Positions 1-6,300 of a stretch of 6,300 nt of DNA are shown here, piece after piece; position 1 is the stretch's first letter, and the number at the start of each line of letters is the position of its first letter. The notes beneath the pieces are model-generated. The model searched no databases, had not been told where the DNA came from, and saw only the letters and a program-made list of their open reading frames with translations. The position numbers and the translations under genes are program-made. The stretch is from JAMCXS01 sp964459065 (lineage in GTDB: Bacteria > Acidobacteriota > Terriglobia > UBA7540): positions 1 through 6,300 of the forward strand of contig CAYWMN010000225.1 in the NCBI GenBank assembly GCA_964459065.1, given 5' to 3'.

Positions 1-851
1 TATGCAATATCCAATGTTGTATTGTAATAAGCACTGTTTGGCGGTTCAGTTGAGTTTGCTCCTCCAATCCCAGGATCCGTATAAAATCCAAAAGCAGTAC
101 TATCATAAGTATAATCGGATAGATTTACTATATCATAATGCCAGAAGATACAATCTTCAGCCAATACATGAGACCATTGAAAACCTCGAACTTCAACCCT
201 TAAGCCTAGTCCCCCTCTATTAGAATCACTTGCTATTGGGAAATAATAGTATGGTATGCGTGTAAATTTTTTATCCTGGGAATCATCCATTACAAAGAAG
301 GTTTCAAAATCTGCATTCGAAACTCCTTTACCAAAGTAACCATACCACTTTCCGTTCCAAGATGCATCTAAATCGAGCGCAGCAGGCCAGGCAAGTGGAA
401 ACGTACTTGTATCAATATTTACTGCCGGACTTGTACTTACCGGATTTTGATAGCCGGGTACAGGCTCCAGTCCCCAGTGTGCGCCGGTTACAGGATCCTG
501 ACTATCATATTCCCGATACCGACTAATAAGTGGATTAACTCTATACCCTGTTGGTGTTGTAACTCTTGCGGCTATTAATACTGCAGTTCCATCAAGATTA
601 TTATGCCCTGTACCTGCCGGCCACTCCATAGACGGCGCAAACTGCCAGTAGCCTACTTCTCCATAATTATAAAATAATGTATTTATTCTATTACCTACCA
701 TTGTACCTTCCCTTTCGTACTGGGAATTTCCATATGGATCCGCTCTGTATAGCGCTATCCGAGGATCCGGTTGACCAACAGAAATCTGTCCATAGGTCAT
801 AGTACATAGGACACTTATTAGAATTAGAATTTCTATTTTTTTGACTTTCAT
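1..851 (-). CDS. Exported protein of unrecognised family, 3'-truncated by the window edge
   Basis: This frame is open from the ATG at 851-849 to the window edge: 283 complete codons and no stop, so the C-terminus is missing. The product begins MKVKKIEILILISVLCTMTYG, a basic n-region plus hydrophobic core with a plausible signal peptidase I cut after G21, before QISVGQ. The cysteine at residue 16 lacks a lipobox, so a lipoprotein is unlikely. The rest is rich in Gly, Tyr, Trp, Asp and Asn with few charged runs, as in beta-rich extracellular proteins. Notable stretches are GHNNLDGTAVLIAAR (82-96), WNGKWYGYFGKGVSNADFETF (165-185), and GLGLRVEVRGFQWSHV (214-229). I recognise no named domain. A Shine-Dalgarno GGAGAA lies 8 nt upstream, and the gene follows the TonB receptor stop by 23 bp, so the two are very probably co-transcribed. 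Large exported proteins in this lineage often end in a T9SS sorting domain; whether this one does cannot be seen. Reality of the gene is near certain; function is unknown. Confidence 0.9.
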   Translation of the reverse strand, partial: MKVKKIEILILISVLCTMTYGQISVGQPDPRIALYRADPYGNSQYEREGTMVGNRINTLFYNYGEVGYWQFAPSMEWPAGTGHNNLDGTAVLIAARVTTPTGYRVNPLISRYREYDSQDPVTGAHWGLEPVPGYQNPVSTSPAVNIDTSTFPLAWPAALDLDASWNGKWYGYFGKGVSNADFETFFVMDDSQDKKFTRIPYYYFPIASDSNRGGLGLRVEVRGFQWSHVLAEDCIFWHYDIVNLSDYTYDSTAFGFYTDPGIGGANSTEPPNSAYYNTTLDIA

Positions 852-857
852 TCTACA

Positions 858-863
858 TTCTCC
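858..863 (-). promoter_or_regulatory. Shine-Dalgarno for the truncated exported-protein gene
   Basis: The minus strand reads GGAGAA here, with GGAG ending 8 nt before the ATG at 851. It lies inside the 23-bp gap after the TonB receptor stop (877-875). It fixes the start at 851 and supports translation as the next cistron of the receptor operon. No hairpin or terminator occurs in the gap. Confidence 0.75.
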
Positions 864-874
864 AAATCATTTTT

Positions 875-3589
875 TTAAAATCCGACACTTAATCCGATAT
901 TCAACTGCCTGGGTGCCGAATAACTTGAGGGATCGTTTAAATACTGCTGCAATGTGTTTAATCCGTTTATCGTACCAGCCGTTTTTATATCAATGTTAAG
1001 AAGATCGTTTGCCCTTCCTGTAGCTGTATTTACATTTACTTCATTCTTTATATCCAGCAAATTGTAAACCAGTAGAAATACGTTAAAATCAAGTCCTCCT
1101 ACTTTAAATGTTTTTTCTGCTCTCATATCAACATTGTAAGTCGGCGGTTTTAATCCGTTATTCTCAAATAACAATCCTTGCGATATTCTAATGTCTTCCG
1201 TATAAGGAAAACCTGATCCGTAATTAAATATTAAACCCACATTCCAGTCATCAGCACTTCCTACATTGGCTGATATATTTAAAGTAGATCTTTGATCCCA
1301 ATTTAAAGGGACAAATGTTTTATTTGTTTGTACCGGAGGATCTGTTTGATTATTATAATATTGTGTCATCGGATCAGATGCATCTCCTTCGGCAATCTGG
1401 TAGGTATAGTCTAATTTTATGCTGAATAAATCCGAAAATCTTTTATCCAATGTTACTATAAATCCTTTTACGTTGGCATAATCCCTATTTACAAACCGAG
1501 CATATTTTACTCCGTGGTAAGTATTAATTATTTCAGTACCTAAAAGATTCCTTATATCCTGGTAATAAACCGTAAAATCCAAAGACATGTCTAATGTTAA
1601 AGCCTGCTGAAGACCCAACTCGTACTTTACAGTCCTTTCAGGTTCCAAATTCGGATTACCCATTATAGTTGACAATGAGCCGTTTGTATTCAATACAGCA
1701 TTCGGATTTACATATAAATTTGAAAAACTCGGTATCTGGAAAAAATGTCCGTAGGAAAAATGTATAATACCTCTATCAGTGATAGGAAATGAAATTCCAA
1801 AACGGGGACTTAACTGCATTTTTGCCTTGGCCTCAACATTCTTACCAGCATTAGGAAAATTCATGTCAATTTCCGGATTTCTTAAATCCATCAAGTATTG
1901 CGAATTCGGTTTAAAGTAATCGAAGCGAAGGCCGAAGTTGATAATCATTATATCGTACTCAGCCTTGTCCTGAATATAAGCGGAAAACGTGGTTGGAAAT
2001 TTTGTATATGCTATGTTTCCATTTGCTCCCAACTGTGGATAAAGAGGTGTATATATCGAATCTATATTTCCGCCCGTATTTGGACTCATTAAACTATAAC
2101 CATGGTCGTAAAGTTTATACCAATCCAATTCCGCACCAATTCCTATTTTATGTTCCTTGGATACCTGAGCGTTTAACTGCCATTGAAGTATACTTTCAAT
2201 TGTCTCTCTTTCATAGTGATCAGGCTGCTGACCTCCATATTCAAATGAGTAACCCGAAGTAGGAACTCCCTGACTTGGATCAACATACCTCGGATCAAAA
2301 GGATCATCATAAACTCCGCCATGGTAATTATATCTGTTTACAGCAAACTTTAATGTTTCGAATATACTTTGAGACGGTATATGAGATATTTGTACACTAT
2401 TTATTAAGCCGTCCGTATAATAATTCATTGTTCCATCAGGGTTCCATGCCCATTGGTGACTGTAATACTTATTCCAATCTTTATTCCAAAATCCGCTGTA
2501 TGAAATTTTTATACTAGGGAGTTGATAAGTTAACTTTCCATTAAAAGTATATCTGCGTACAGGGCTCATTGGAACATAGGCACTGTCACCGCTGTTTGTA
2601 ACTATCAAGTTACCGTTTGAATCCGTCGGTCCGTATAGCGGATTATCCGAAACGTTATATATCCTTTGACCGTAAAAATATCCGGGATTATAGTAATATC
2701 TGCCTGTTGTAAAAAATGTTAAATGTGGAATTAATAACGTCGGACCGCTTAAACTAAATTCGTAATTCCTTATTCTAAATGTTACCAGCTTTCCCACATT
2801 GGGAAATAAGCCTGTATGGGTAGTTACATAATCTCCGGTATATGCAGAAATTTTTCCATGAAAGCTATTGGAACCGTCCTGCGTAACTATGTTTACTATA
2901 CCGGACATTGCCCTTCCATATTCGGCGTTAAAGGTTCCGCTGATTACTTCCATTTCCCTTATTGATGAATTTTCAACTTGAAGCGGTAAAGTACCGTTAA
3001 ACTCATCAGTTACCGGAAGTCCGTCTACCAAATAAGATACCTCATCCGAGCGGCCTCCTCTGAAGTGACCTCCTACAACTCCAGCCTGCAAATTTATTAT
3101 TTGACCGACACTTTCAACAGGCATCATTTTAATTTCGTTCGATGAAACTGTTACCGATGAAGAAGTTAAATCTTTCTGCACTAATGGTCTTTTTGCCGTA
3201 ATTACAACTTCTTTAGTGCTTATTGATGTTTCATTTAATTTTACATCCAGATTAAATGTAAGATCTATTTTTATCGGGACTTTTTTGATCACTACTTTTT
3301 CATATCCAACTGAACTGACAATAACAGTATATTCACCCGGCGGTATGTTGTTTATATAATAATATCCGTCAACATCTGCCGCTGCACCGAGATATGTTCC
3401 CTCAATTAATACATTAGCGCCAATAACAGGTTCTCCGGTTTTAGCATCTGTTATTTTTCCCGAAAGTTTACCTGTTGTACCGGCAAAAGAAATATTTGAA
3501 ATCAGAAAAATTAATAAGGATATTATAAATATTTCTTCAACTTTTATAAAAAGATATTTTAAGACTTTCAAATTATCATTATTACACAT
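875..3589 (-). CDS. TonB-dependent outer-membrane receptor with N-terminal carboxypeptidase-regulatory-like domain
   Basis: This is a TonB-dependent receptor that should import a ligand across the outer membrane using TonB-ExbBD energy. With the start at 3589 it is 904 residues, normal for the family. In order: signal peptide with hydrophobic core at about 20-36, cut likely after SFA; CarboxypepD_reg-like beta-sandwich at about 42-120 (KLSGKITDAKTGEPVIGANV, GYYYINNIPPGEYTV); TonB-box-like EVVITA at 127-132; plug at about 134-240 (RGGRSDEVSYLVDGLPV, FNAEYGRAMSGIVNIVTQDG); then a beta-barrel containing GNPNLEPERT at 644-653 and ending LNIGLSVGF, whose terminal Phe suits BAM-dependent insertion. 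Start choice is uncertain. In-frame TTG 3604, ATG 3595 and ATG 3589 all lie near a weak GGGA at 3602-3599; only 3589 has normal spacing (9 nt) and gives the shortest n-region. It follows a secreted T9SS protein gene across a hairpin and is tightly coupled to the next gene. No SusD-like partner is visible, and the ligand cannot be read from sequence. Confidence 0.95.
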   Translation of the reverse strand: MCNNDNLKVLKYLFIKVEEIFIISLLIFLISNISFAGTTGKLSGKITDAKTGEPVIGANVLIEGTYLGAAADVDGYYYINNIPPGEYTVIVSSVGYEKVVIKKVPIKIDLTFNLDVKLNETSISTKEVVITAKRPLVQKDLTSSSVTVSSNEIKMMPVESVGQIINLQAGVVGGHFRGGRSDEVSYLVDGLPVTDEFNGTLPLQVENSSIREMEVISGTFNAEYGRAMSGIVNIVTQDGSNSFHGKISAYTGDYVTTHTGLFPNVGKLVTFRIRNYEFSLSGPTLLIPHLTFFTTGRYYYNPGYFYGQRIYNVSDNPLYGPTDSNGNLIVTNSGDSAYVPMSPVRRYTFNGKLTYQLPSIKISYSGFWNKDWNKYYSHQWAWNPDGTMNYYTDGLINSVQISHIPSQSIFETLKFAVNRYNYHGGVYDDPFDPRYVDPSQGVPTSGYSFEYGGQQPDHYERETIESILQWQLNAQVSKEHKIGIGAELDWYKLYDHGYSLMSPNTGGNIDSIYTPLYPQLGANGNIAYTKFPTTFSAYIQDKAEYDIMIINFGLRFDYFKPNSQYLMDLRNPEIDMNFPNAGKNVEAKAKMQLSPRFGISFPITDRGIIHFSYGHFFQIPSFSNLYVNPNAVLNTNGSLSTIMGNPNLEPERTVKYELGLQQALTLDMSLDFTVYYQDIRNLLGTEIINTYHGVKYARFVNRDYANVKGFIVTLDKRFSDLFSIKLDYTYQIAEGDASDPMTQYYNNQTDPPVQTNKTFVPLNWDQRSTLNISANVGSADDWNVGLIFNYGSGFPYTEDIRISQGLLFENNGLKPPTYNVDMRAEKTFKVGGLDFNVFLLVYNLLDIKNEVNVNTATGRANDLLNIDIKTAGTINGLNTLQQYLNDPSSYSAPRQLNIGLSVGF

Positions 3590-3639
3590 TATCATTTTTC
3601 CCAATAAGATAGAAATATGAATTTTTTAGTCATTCTAAT

Positions 3640-3678
3640 CAGAAAATAAATGGTGCAGTACTTTTTAGTACTGCACCA
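3640..3678 (-). terminator. Perfect 12-bp hairpin with T-rich tail: intrinsic terminator or intercistronic attenuator
   Basis: Positions 3651-3662 (TGGTGCAGTACT) and 3667-3678 (AGTACTGCACCA) are exact reverse complements around a 4-nt loop. On the minus strand the stem begins 8 nt after the stop codon of the 827-residue protein gene and is followed by TTTATTTTCTG (3650-3640), a T-rich tail interrupted by one A. No comparable tail follows on the plus strand, so it acts in the direction of the genes. No convincing promoter is visible between it and the TonB receptor start, so partial readthrough, or use as a 3'-end stabiliser of the upstream message, is as plausible as full termination. Confidence 0.8.
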
Positions 3679-3686
3679 AGAATATA

Positions 3687-6170
3687 TTACTTAAGCAGCA
3701 TCATTTTTTTAACACTTTGGAAAGAACCTGATTCAAGTTTATAGAAATAAACACCGCTTGCAAGTTGGGAAGCATTAAAATTAACTATATGACTTCCCTG
3801 TACTTGGTATCCATTTACCAATGTTTTTACCAGGCGGCCAAGTACATCGTAAATTCTTAATGTTACTAAGCCCGGTTTCATCAAAGAATATTGTATTTTT
3901 GTTGAAGGATTGAATGGGTTTGGATAATTTTGAGATAACTTATAGCTAGTAACAGTATTGCCACCTTTGTTTTTAATACCTGTCCAAGAATTACCAATCC
4001 ATGTATAAGACCAAACTGCAACATTAGCATATGAATTACCATTTGCGATAGAAGAATAATCCAATTGTCCGTCTCTTGTAGTTTTTCCTATACTTACACT
4101 GCTTAATTCGATATCAAAAGGAATTCTCATACCTACCTGCGGGACAAATAGGTTATCTGATCTTGTATTACCAGTATTGGATTTATGTGCAATATCCTGC
4201 CATGATATTTTTGCTTCAAAATTATAACCGGCTAAGGGATCTGGGAATCTTGAACCCCAATAATAGTTACTTCCTGGAACTACAAGTGAATCAACACCAT
4301 CATTATCAACAATCACTCTATCTTGAGCAAATCTAAAATGATAATCCGGATGTGATCCGCTTTGGAGCGCCGTGTGCGGAGCACCATGTGCATTATATAA
4401 TCCAAAAAACAAATCAGTTGCAGTATTAAACCACGATGAAGTGTCAGGATTAAATACTATATTATTTGTATTGATATGTCCGGCTACGTATAAATAATCC
4501 TGATCAACTGCTACATAAATATCCCCTGAACTTACCGTATCGTTAGGAACATATGTATTTTGAACAACTGTTCCGCTGCCGTCGCTAACATATACTCTGA
4601 AAGGCTTAATATTTGACCATTCGCTTAAATCTCCATCAGCCTGGAAATTAAGAGGTGCTGTAGCATTAACAGTAGTAATACCTTTAGCTGTATTTGTAAT
4701 AGCAGAACTCATAGGTCCAACAGATCCTAGAAGACCGTCACCGCTTTTACATACTACTGCATAATAGTAAGTAACTGATTGATCTGTAGCAGGAGCTAAT
4801 AATTTGTGAACAAATTGCTGCTCGCCATGTGCAATACCTGTGCCGGCAACTTCTACGCCTTCAGCAGTAATATCTGTAATTGGCGACAATGAATAATAAA
4901 CATTATACGTTTCATTGGTTTGCCCGGGAACATCAGTCCAAATTATTGTATTGGTATTATCATTGTTTGCGACACCAGTTATACCTTGGGGAGCCACAGG
5001 AGGAATAGGTGCTTTAGGATGGCCAGTCCAAATATCAGAGAGCCATACATTTTTACCTGTTATACCATCTCCTTCAGCCATTATTTGCCATACTGTTACA
5101 GCAGCTGAATCAAAACCTGATGTACCATCCTCCGGAACCATATCCTTTAGGGCAACAGCATATCTATGCCATAATGTATCCTGAGTAACAATAAAAACTT
5201 TACCAACCTTCGCTGTCCCATCTTCAAATTGAACTCTCATTGAATCAACGCCGATGTCTGATTTCATGTAGAAACTGAGAGAATCTACCGGCCATCCGCC
5301 GGAAAGGTTAAATGCTGGAGATATATTGTAACCAATCCCATTCCAACCGCCAGTTCCTGATTGATCTCCCATAATCCAATGTAAGGAATTAGTATTTGGA
5401 AACGGGCCATTGCCGTTTTCTTGAGCAAAACTTGCATTCCATTGAAAAGCACTTAGATTGTTAGGAGTTGAAATACCATTAAATATTACTAAAGGAATAG
5501 GTCTATTGCCAGTTCTTTCAAAATTATCATATTCAACTTCAATGGAATCAGCATCATTTCCAGTAGTAACTACAGACAGATCATATCCAACAATTTTGTC
5601 CATATTTAATTTTTGATCATTCATTGCTGAATTCCAATTGTAAGGTGCAATCACAAAACCTGAATCTCCAGGATTTACTGTGCCATCTGAAGTTATCTGC
5701 TTGAAAGGGATTTGTAACTGAACCCAATCATGTTGAGTAGTTAAAGTAGTGTCGTTTTCATAAACCCATAATTCTGTATTACCTGTTGAATCGGGTTGAT
5801 CTAGTAGCTGAACTCTAAATACTATTGCGCTTGGATGAGCAGGCGCGGTTACAACCCTTAGCCAAAGTTTTAATGTGTCGCTATTCGACCAGTCGAAATA
5901 TGAACCATTAGGTGCAGATCTGTGTAAGGATAAGTAACTGCCGTATGTATGAAAAGAACCAATTGTAATATTTGCATCTAAAGAAGCAGCACCTTCCATA
6001 AAATTTGTACTATCAGAATGATACTTAATTGCAGTTGGAGCACCTTCAGATCCAAGAGTGTACGTAGAATCAGTAAAAGAATCGAAGCTATCAATCGTCA
6101 CCTGTTGTGCATAGGTCACAAAAGACCACGAGAGAAGAGCAAATAGCATAGGTAAAACAACTTTTTTCAT
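3687..6170 (-). CDS. Secreted multimodular protein with CBM9-like module and T9SS type A sorting domain
   Basis: An 827-residue protein that should be exported by Sec and then moved to the cell surface or outside by the type IX secretion system. The signal peptide is MKKVVLPMLFALLSWSFVTYA, cut before QQVTID. Modules, with approximate borders: jelly-roll/galactose-binding-like domain at 25-218, resembling CBM11/CIA30-type sandwiches (DWVQLQIPF, ending IEVEYDNFE); a second similar module at 227-384 (LWHRYAVALKDM, NVWLSDIWTG); FN3-like domain at 393-495; CBM9-like domain at about 505-725 (ADGDLSEW, DIYVAVDQDYLYVAGHI, TDLFFGLYN, GYNFEAKISWQDI); T9SS type A sorting domain at 743-827 (YKLSQNYPNPFNPSTKIQ, LRIYDVLGRLVKTL, GVYFYKLESG, terminal KKMMLLK). 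No catalytic domain is seen, so a binding or adhesion role, likely for carbohydrate, is inferred. The ATG at 6170 is preceded by AGGAAG at 7 nt. The next gene downstream is a TonB receptor, separated by a hairpin. The sorting domain is certain; the sandwich assignments rest on pattern resemblance. Confidence 0.96.
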   Translation of the reverse strand: MKKVVLPMLFALLSWSFVTYAQQVTIDSFDSFTDSTYTLGSEGAPTAIKYHSDSTNFMEGAASLDANITIGSFHTYGSYLSLHRSAPNGSYFDWSNSDTLKLWLRVVTAPAHPSAIVFRVQLLDQPDSTGNTELWVYENDTTLTTQHDWVQLQIPFKQITSDGTVNPGDSGFVIAPYNWNSAMNDQKLNMDKIVGYDLSVVTTGNDADSIEVEYDNFERTGNRPIPLVIFNGISTPNNLSAFQWNASFAQENGNGPFPNTNSLHWIMGDQSGTGGWNGIGYNISPAFNLSGGWPVDSLSFYMKSDIGVDSMRVQFEDGTAKVGKVFIVTQDTLWHRYAVALKDMVPEDGTSGFDSAAVTVWQIMAEGDGITGKNVWLSDIWTGHPKAPIPPVAPQGITGVANNDNTNTIIWTDVPGQTNETYNVYYSLSPITDITAEGVEVAGTGIAHGEQQFVHKLLAPATDQSVTYYYAVVCKSGDGLLGSVGPMSSAITNTAKGITTVNATAPLNFQADGDLSEWSNIKPFRVYVSDGSGTVVQNTYVPNDTVSSGDIYVAVDQDYLYVAGHINTNNIVFNPDTSSWFNTATDLFFGLYNAHGAPHTALQSGSHPDYHFRFAQDRVIVDNDGVDSLVVPGSNYYWGSRFPDPLAGYNFEAKISWQDIAHKSNTGNTRSDNLFVPQVGMRIPFDIELSSVSIGKTTRDGQLDYSSIANGNSYANVAVWSYTWIGNSWTGIKNKGGNTVTSYKLSQNYPNPFNPSTKIQYSLMKPGLVTLRIYDVLGRLVKTLVNGYQVQGSHIVNFNASQLASGVYFYKLESGSFQSVKKMMLLK

Positions 6171-6177
6171 GAGTTAT

Positions 6178-6183
6178 CTTCCT
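6178..6183 (-). promoter_or_regulatory. Shine-Dalgarno for the T9SS-sorted protein gene
   Basis: The minus strand reads AGGAAG, 7 nt before the ATG at 6170 and directly after a run of A. It fixes the start, which in turn gives a well-formed signal peptide. Confidence 0.75.
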
Positions 6184-6220
6184 TTTTTTTAGTTAATAGA
6201 TTGTTAATTATTTGAACATT

Positions 6221-6226
6221 ATTATA
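6221..6226 (-). promoter_or_regulatory. Possible -10 promoter element (TATAAT) ahead of the T9SS-sorted protein gene
   Basis: The minus strand reads TATAAT about 50 nt upstream of the ATG at 6170 and just after the stop of the upstream reading frame (6237-6235). This would give a leader of roughly 45 nt. No TTGACA-like -35 box sits 16-19 bp upstream, and the Bacteroidota consensus TAnnTTTG is not well matched. In such AT-rich DNA the hexamer could be chance. Confidence 0.25.
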
Positions 6227-6234
6227 GAAAATTA

Positions 6235-6300
6235 TTAGAACCATATACTCCATAATCCTATTATTACTAAAAGAATAAATGCAGACATCATAACATTTAC
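6235..6300 (-). CDS. Probable C-terminal end of an upstream membrane-protein gene (5'-truncated)
   Basis: From the window edge one frame encodes VNVMMSAFILLVIIGLWSIWF and then TAA at 6237-6235. The stretch is almost wholly hydrophobic and ends in aromatic residues, as in a last transmembrane helix of a transporter or other integral membrane protein. It runs in the same direction as the other genes and stops 64 bp before the next start, normal spacing between adjacent cistrons. With only 21 codons visible the family cannot be named; a sugar or solute transporter would suit the neighbourhood but that is a guess. Chance is possible because AT-rich DNA tends to encode Ile, Leu and Phe. Confidence 0.4.
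   Translation of the reverse strand, partial: VNVMMSAFILLVIIGLWSIWF

Noticed and set aside
2..223. Plus-strand open frame of 73 codons
   Set aside because: It lies wholly inside the truncated minus-strand gene, has no ribosome site or recognisable protein character, and the antisense frame has a signal peptide and coherent protein sequence.
73..768. Four GGATCC hexamers (73, 493, 736, 763) in one short gene region
   Set aside because: Each encodes an in-frame Asp-Pro pair (TDP, QDP, ADP, PDP), so the repetition is explained by the protein and not by a DNA repeat or site array.
853..858. Minimal ATG-TAG start-stop pair just upstream of the start at 851
   Set aside because: The ATG lies only 1 nt after GGAG, too close for efficient initiation, so a regulatory minimal ORF is not supported.
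1898..2517. Three plus-strand open frames (1898-2092, 1993-2262, 2275-2517)
   Set aside because: All are antisense shadows of the TonB receptor barrel, where the minus-strand frame is continuous and clearly homologous to the family.
3605..3650. Possible promoter for the TonB receptor (ATGACT, 16 bp, TATCTT)
   Set aside because: Neither hexamer fits sigma-70 or Bacteroidota consensus well enough, and such matches are common in AT-rich DNA.
4915..5184. Two overlapping plus-strand open frames (4915-5184 and 4920-5108)
   Set aside because: They are antisense to the T9SS-sorted protein, overlap one another in different frames and show no domain or ribosome site.
1..6300. CRISPR arrays, tRNA/rRNA genes, insertion sequences, phage or defence genes
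   Set aside because: No regularly spaced repeats, cloverleaf, transposase-like frame or terminal inverted repeats were seen; coding sequence fills nearly the whole window.

Overview
The window is AT-rich and reads entirely on the minus strand, from right to left. It most likely comes from the Bacteroidota/Chlorobi side of bacteria (FCB group), best fitting Ignavibacteria or a close relative such as Kryptonia, Calditrichota or Marinimicrobia. The main clue is the C-terminal type IX secretion (T9SS) sorting domain of the 827-residue protein, which carries the YPNPFNPSTKI motif typical of these lineages. The neighbouring TonB-dependent receptor, with its N-terminal carboxypeptidase-regulatory-like domain, fits the same group. 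The phylum call is inference from motif style.

Layout in transcription order: (1) 6300-6235, a hydrophobic C-terminal tail that probably ends an upstream membrane-protein gene. (2) 6234-6171, a short AT-rich leader with a TATAAT-like box and a clear Shine-Dalgarno. (3) 6170-3687, a secreted modular non-enzymatic protein: signal peptide, two jelly-roll-like modules, an FN3-like module, a CBM9-like module and a T9SS type A sorting domain. (4) 3678-3640, a perfect 12-bp hairpin with a T-rich tail, a likely terminator or attenuator. (5) 3589-875, a TonB-dependent outer-membrane receptor. (6) 851-1, the first 283 codons of a further exported protein of unrecognised family. It starts 23 bp after the receptor stop with its own Shine-Dalgarno and runs off the window. 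No stretch longer than 300 bases lacks a gene.

Working model (inference): the T9SS protein would sit on the cell surface and bind a polymer, probably glycan, through its CBM9-like and jelly-roll modules. The TonB-dependent receptor would import a breakdown product or small ligand, and the downstream exported protein would assist on the surface or in the periplasm. This resembles a SusC-type system in logic, but no SusD lipoprotein, glycoside hydrolase or regulator is visible, so the substrate is unknown and the carbohydrate link rests on module resemblance only.
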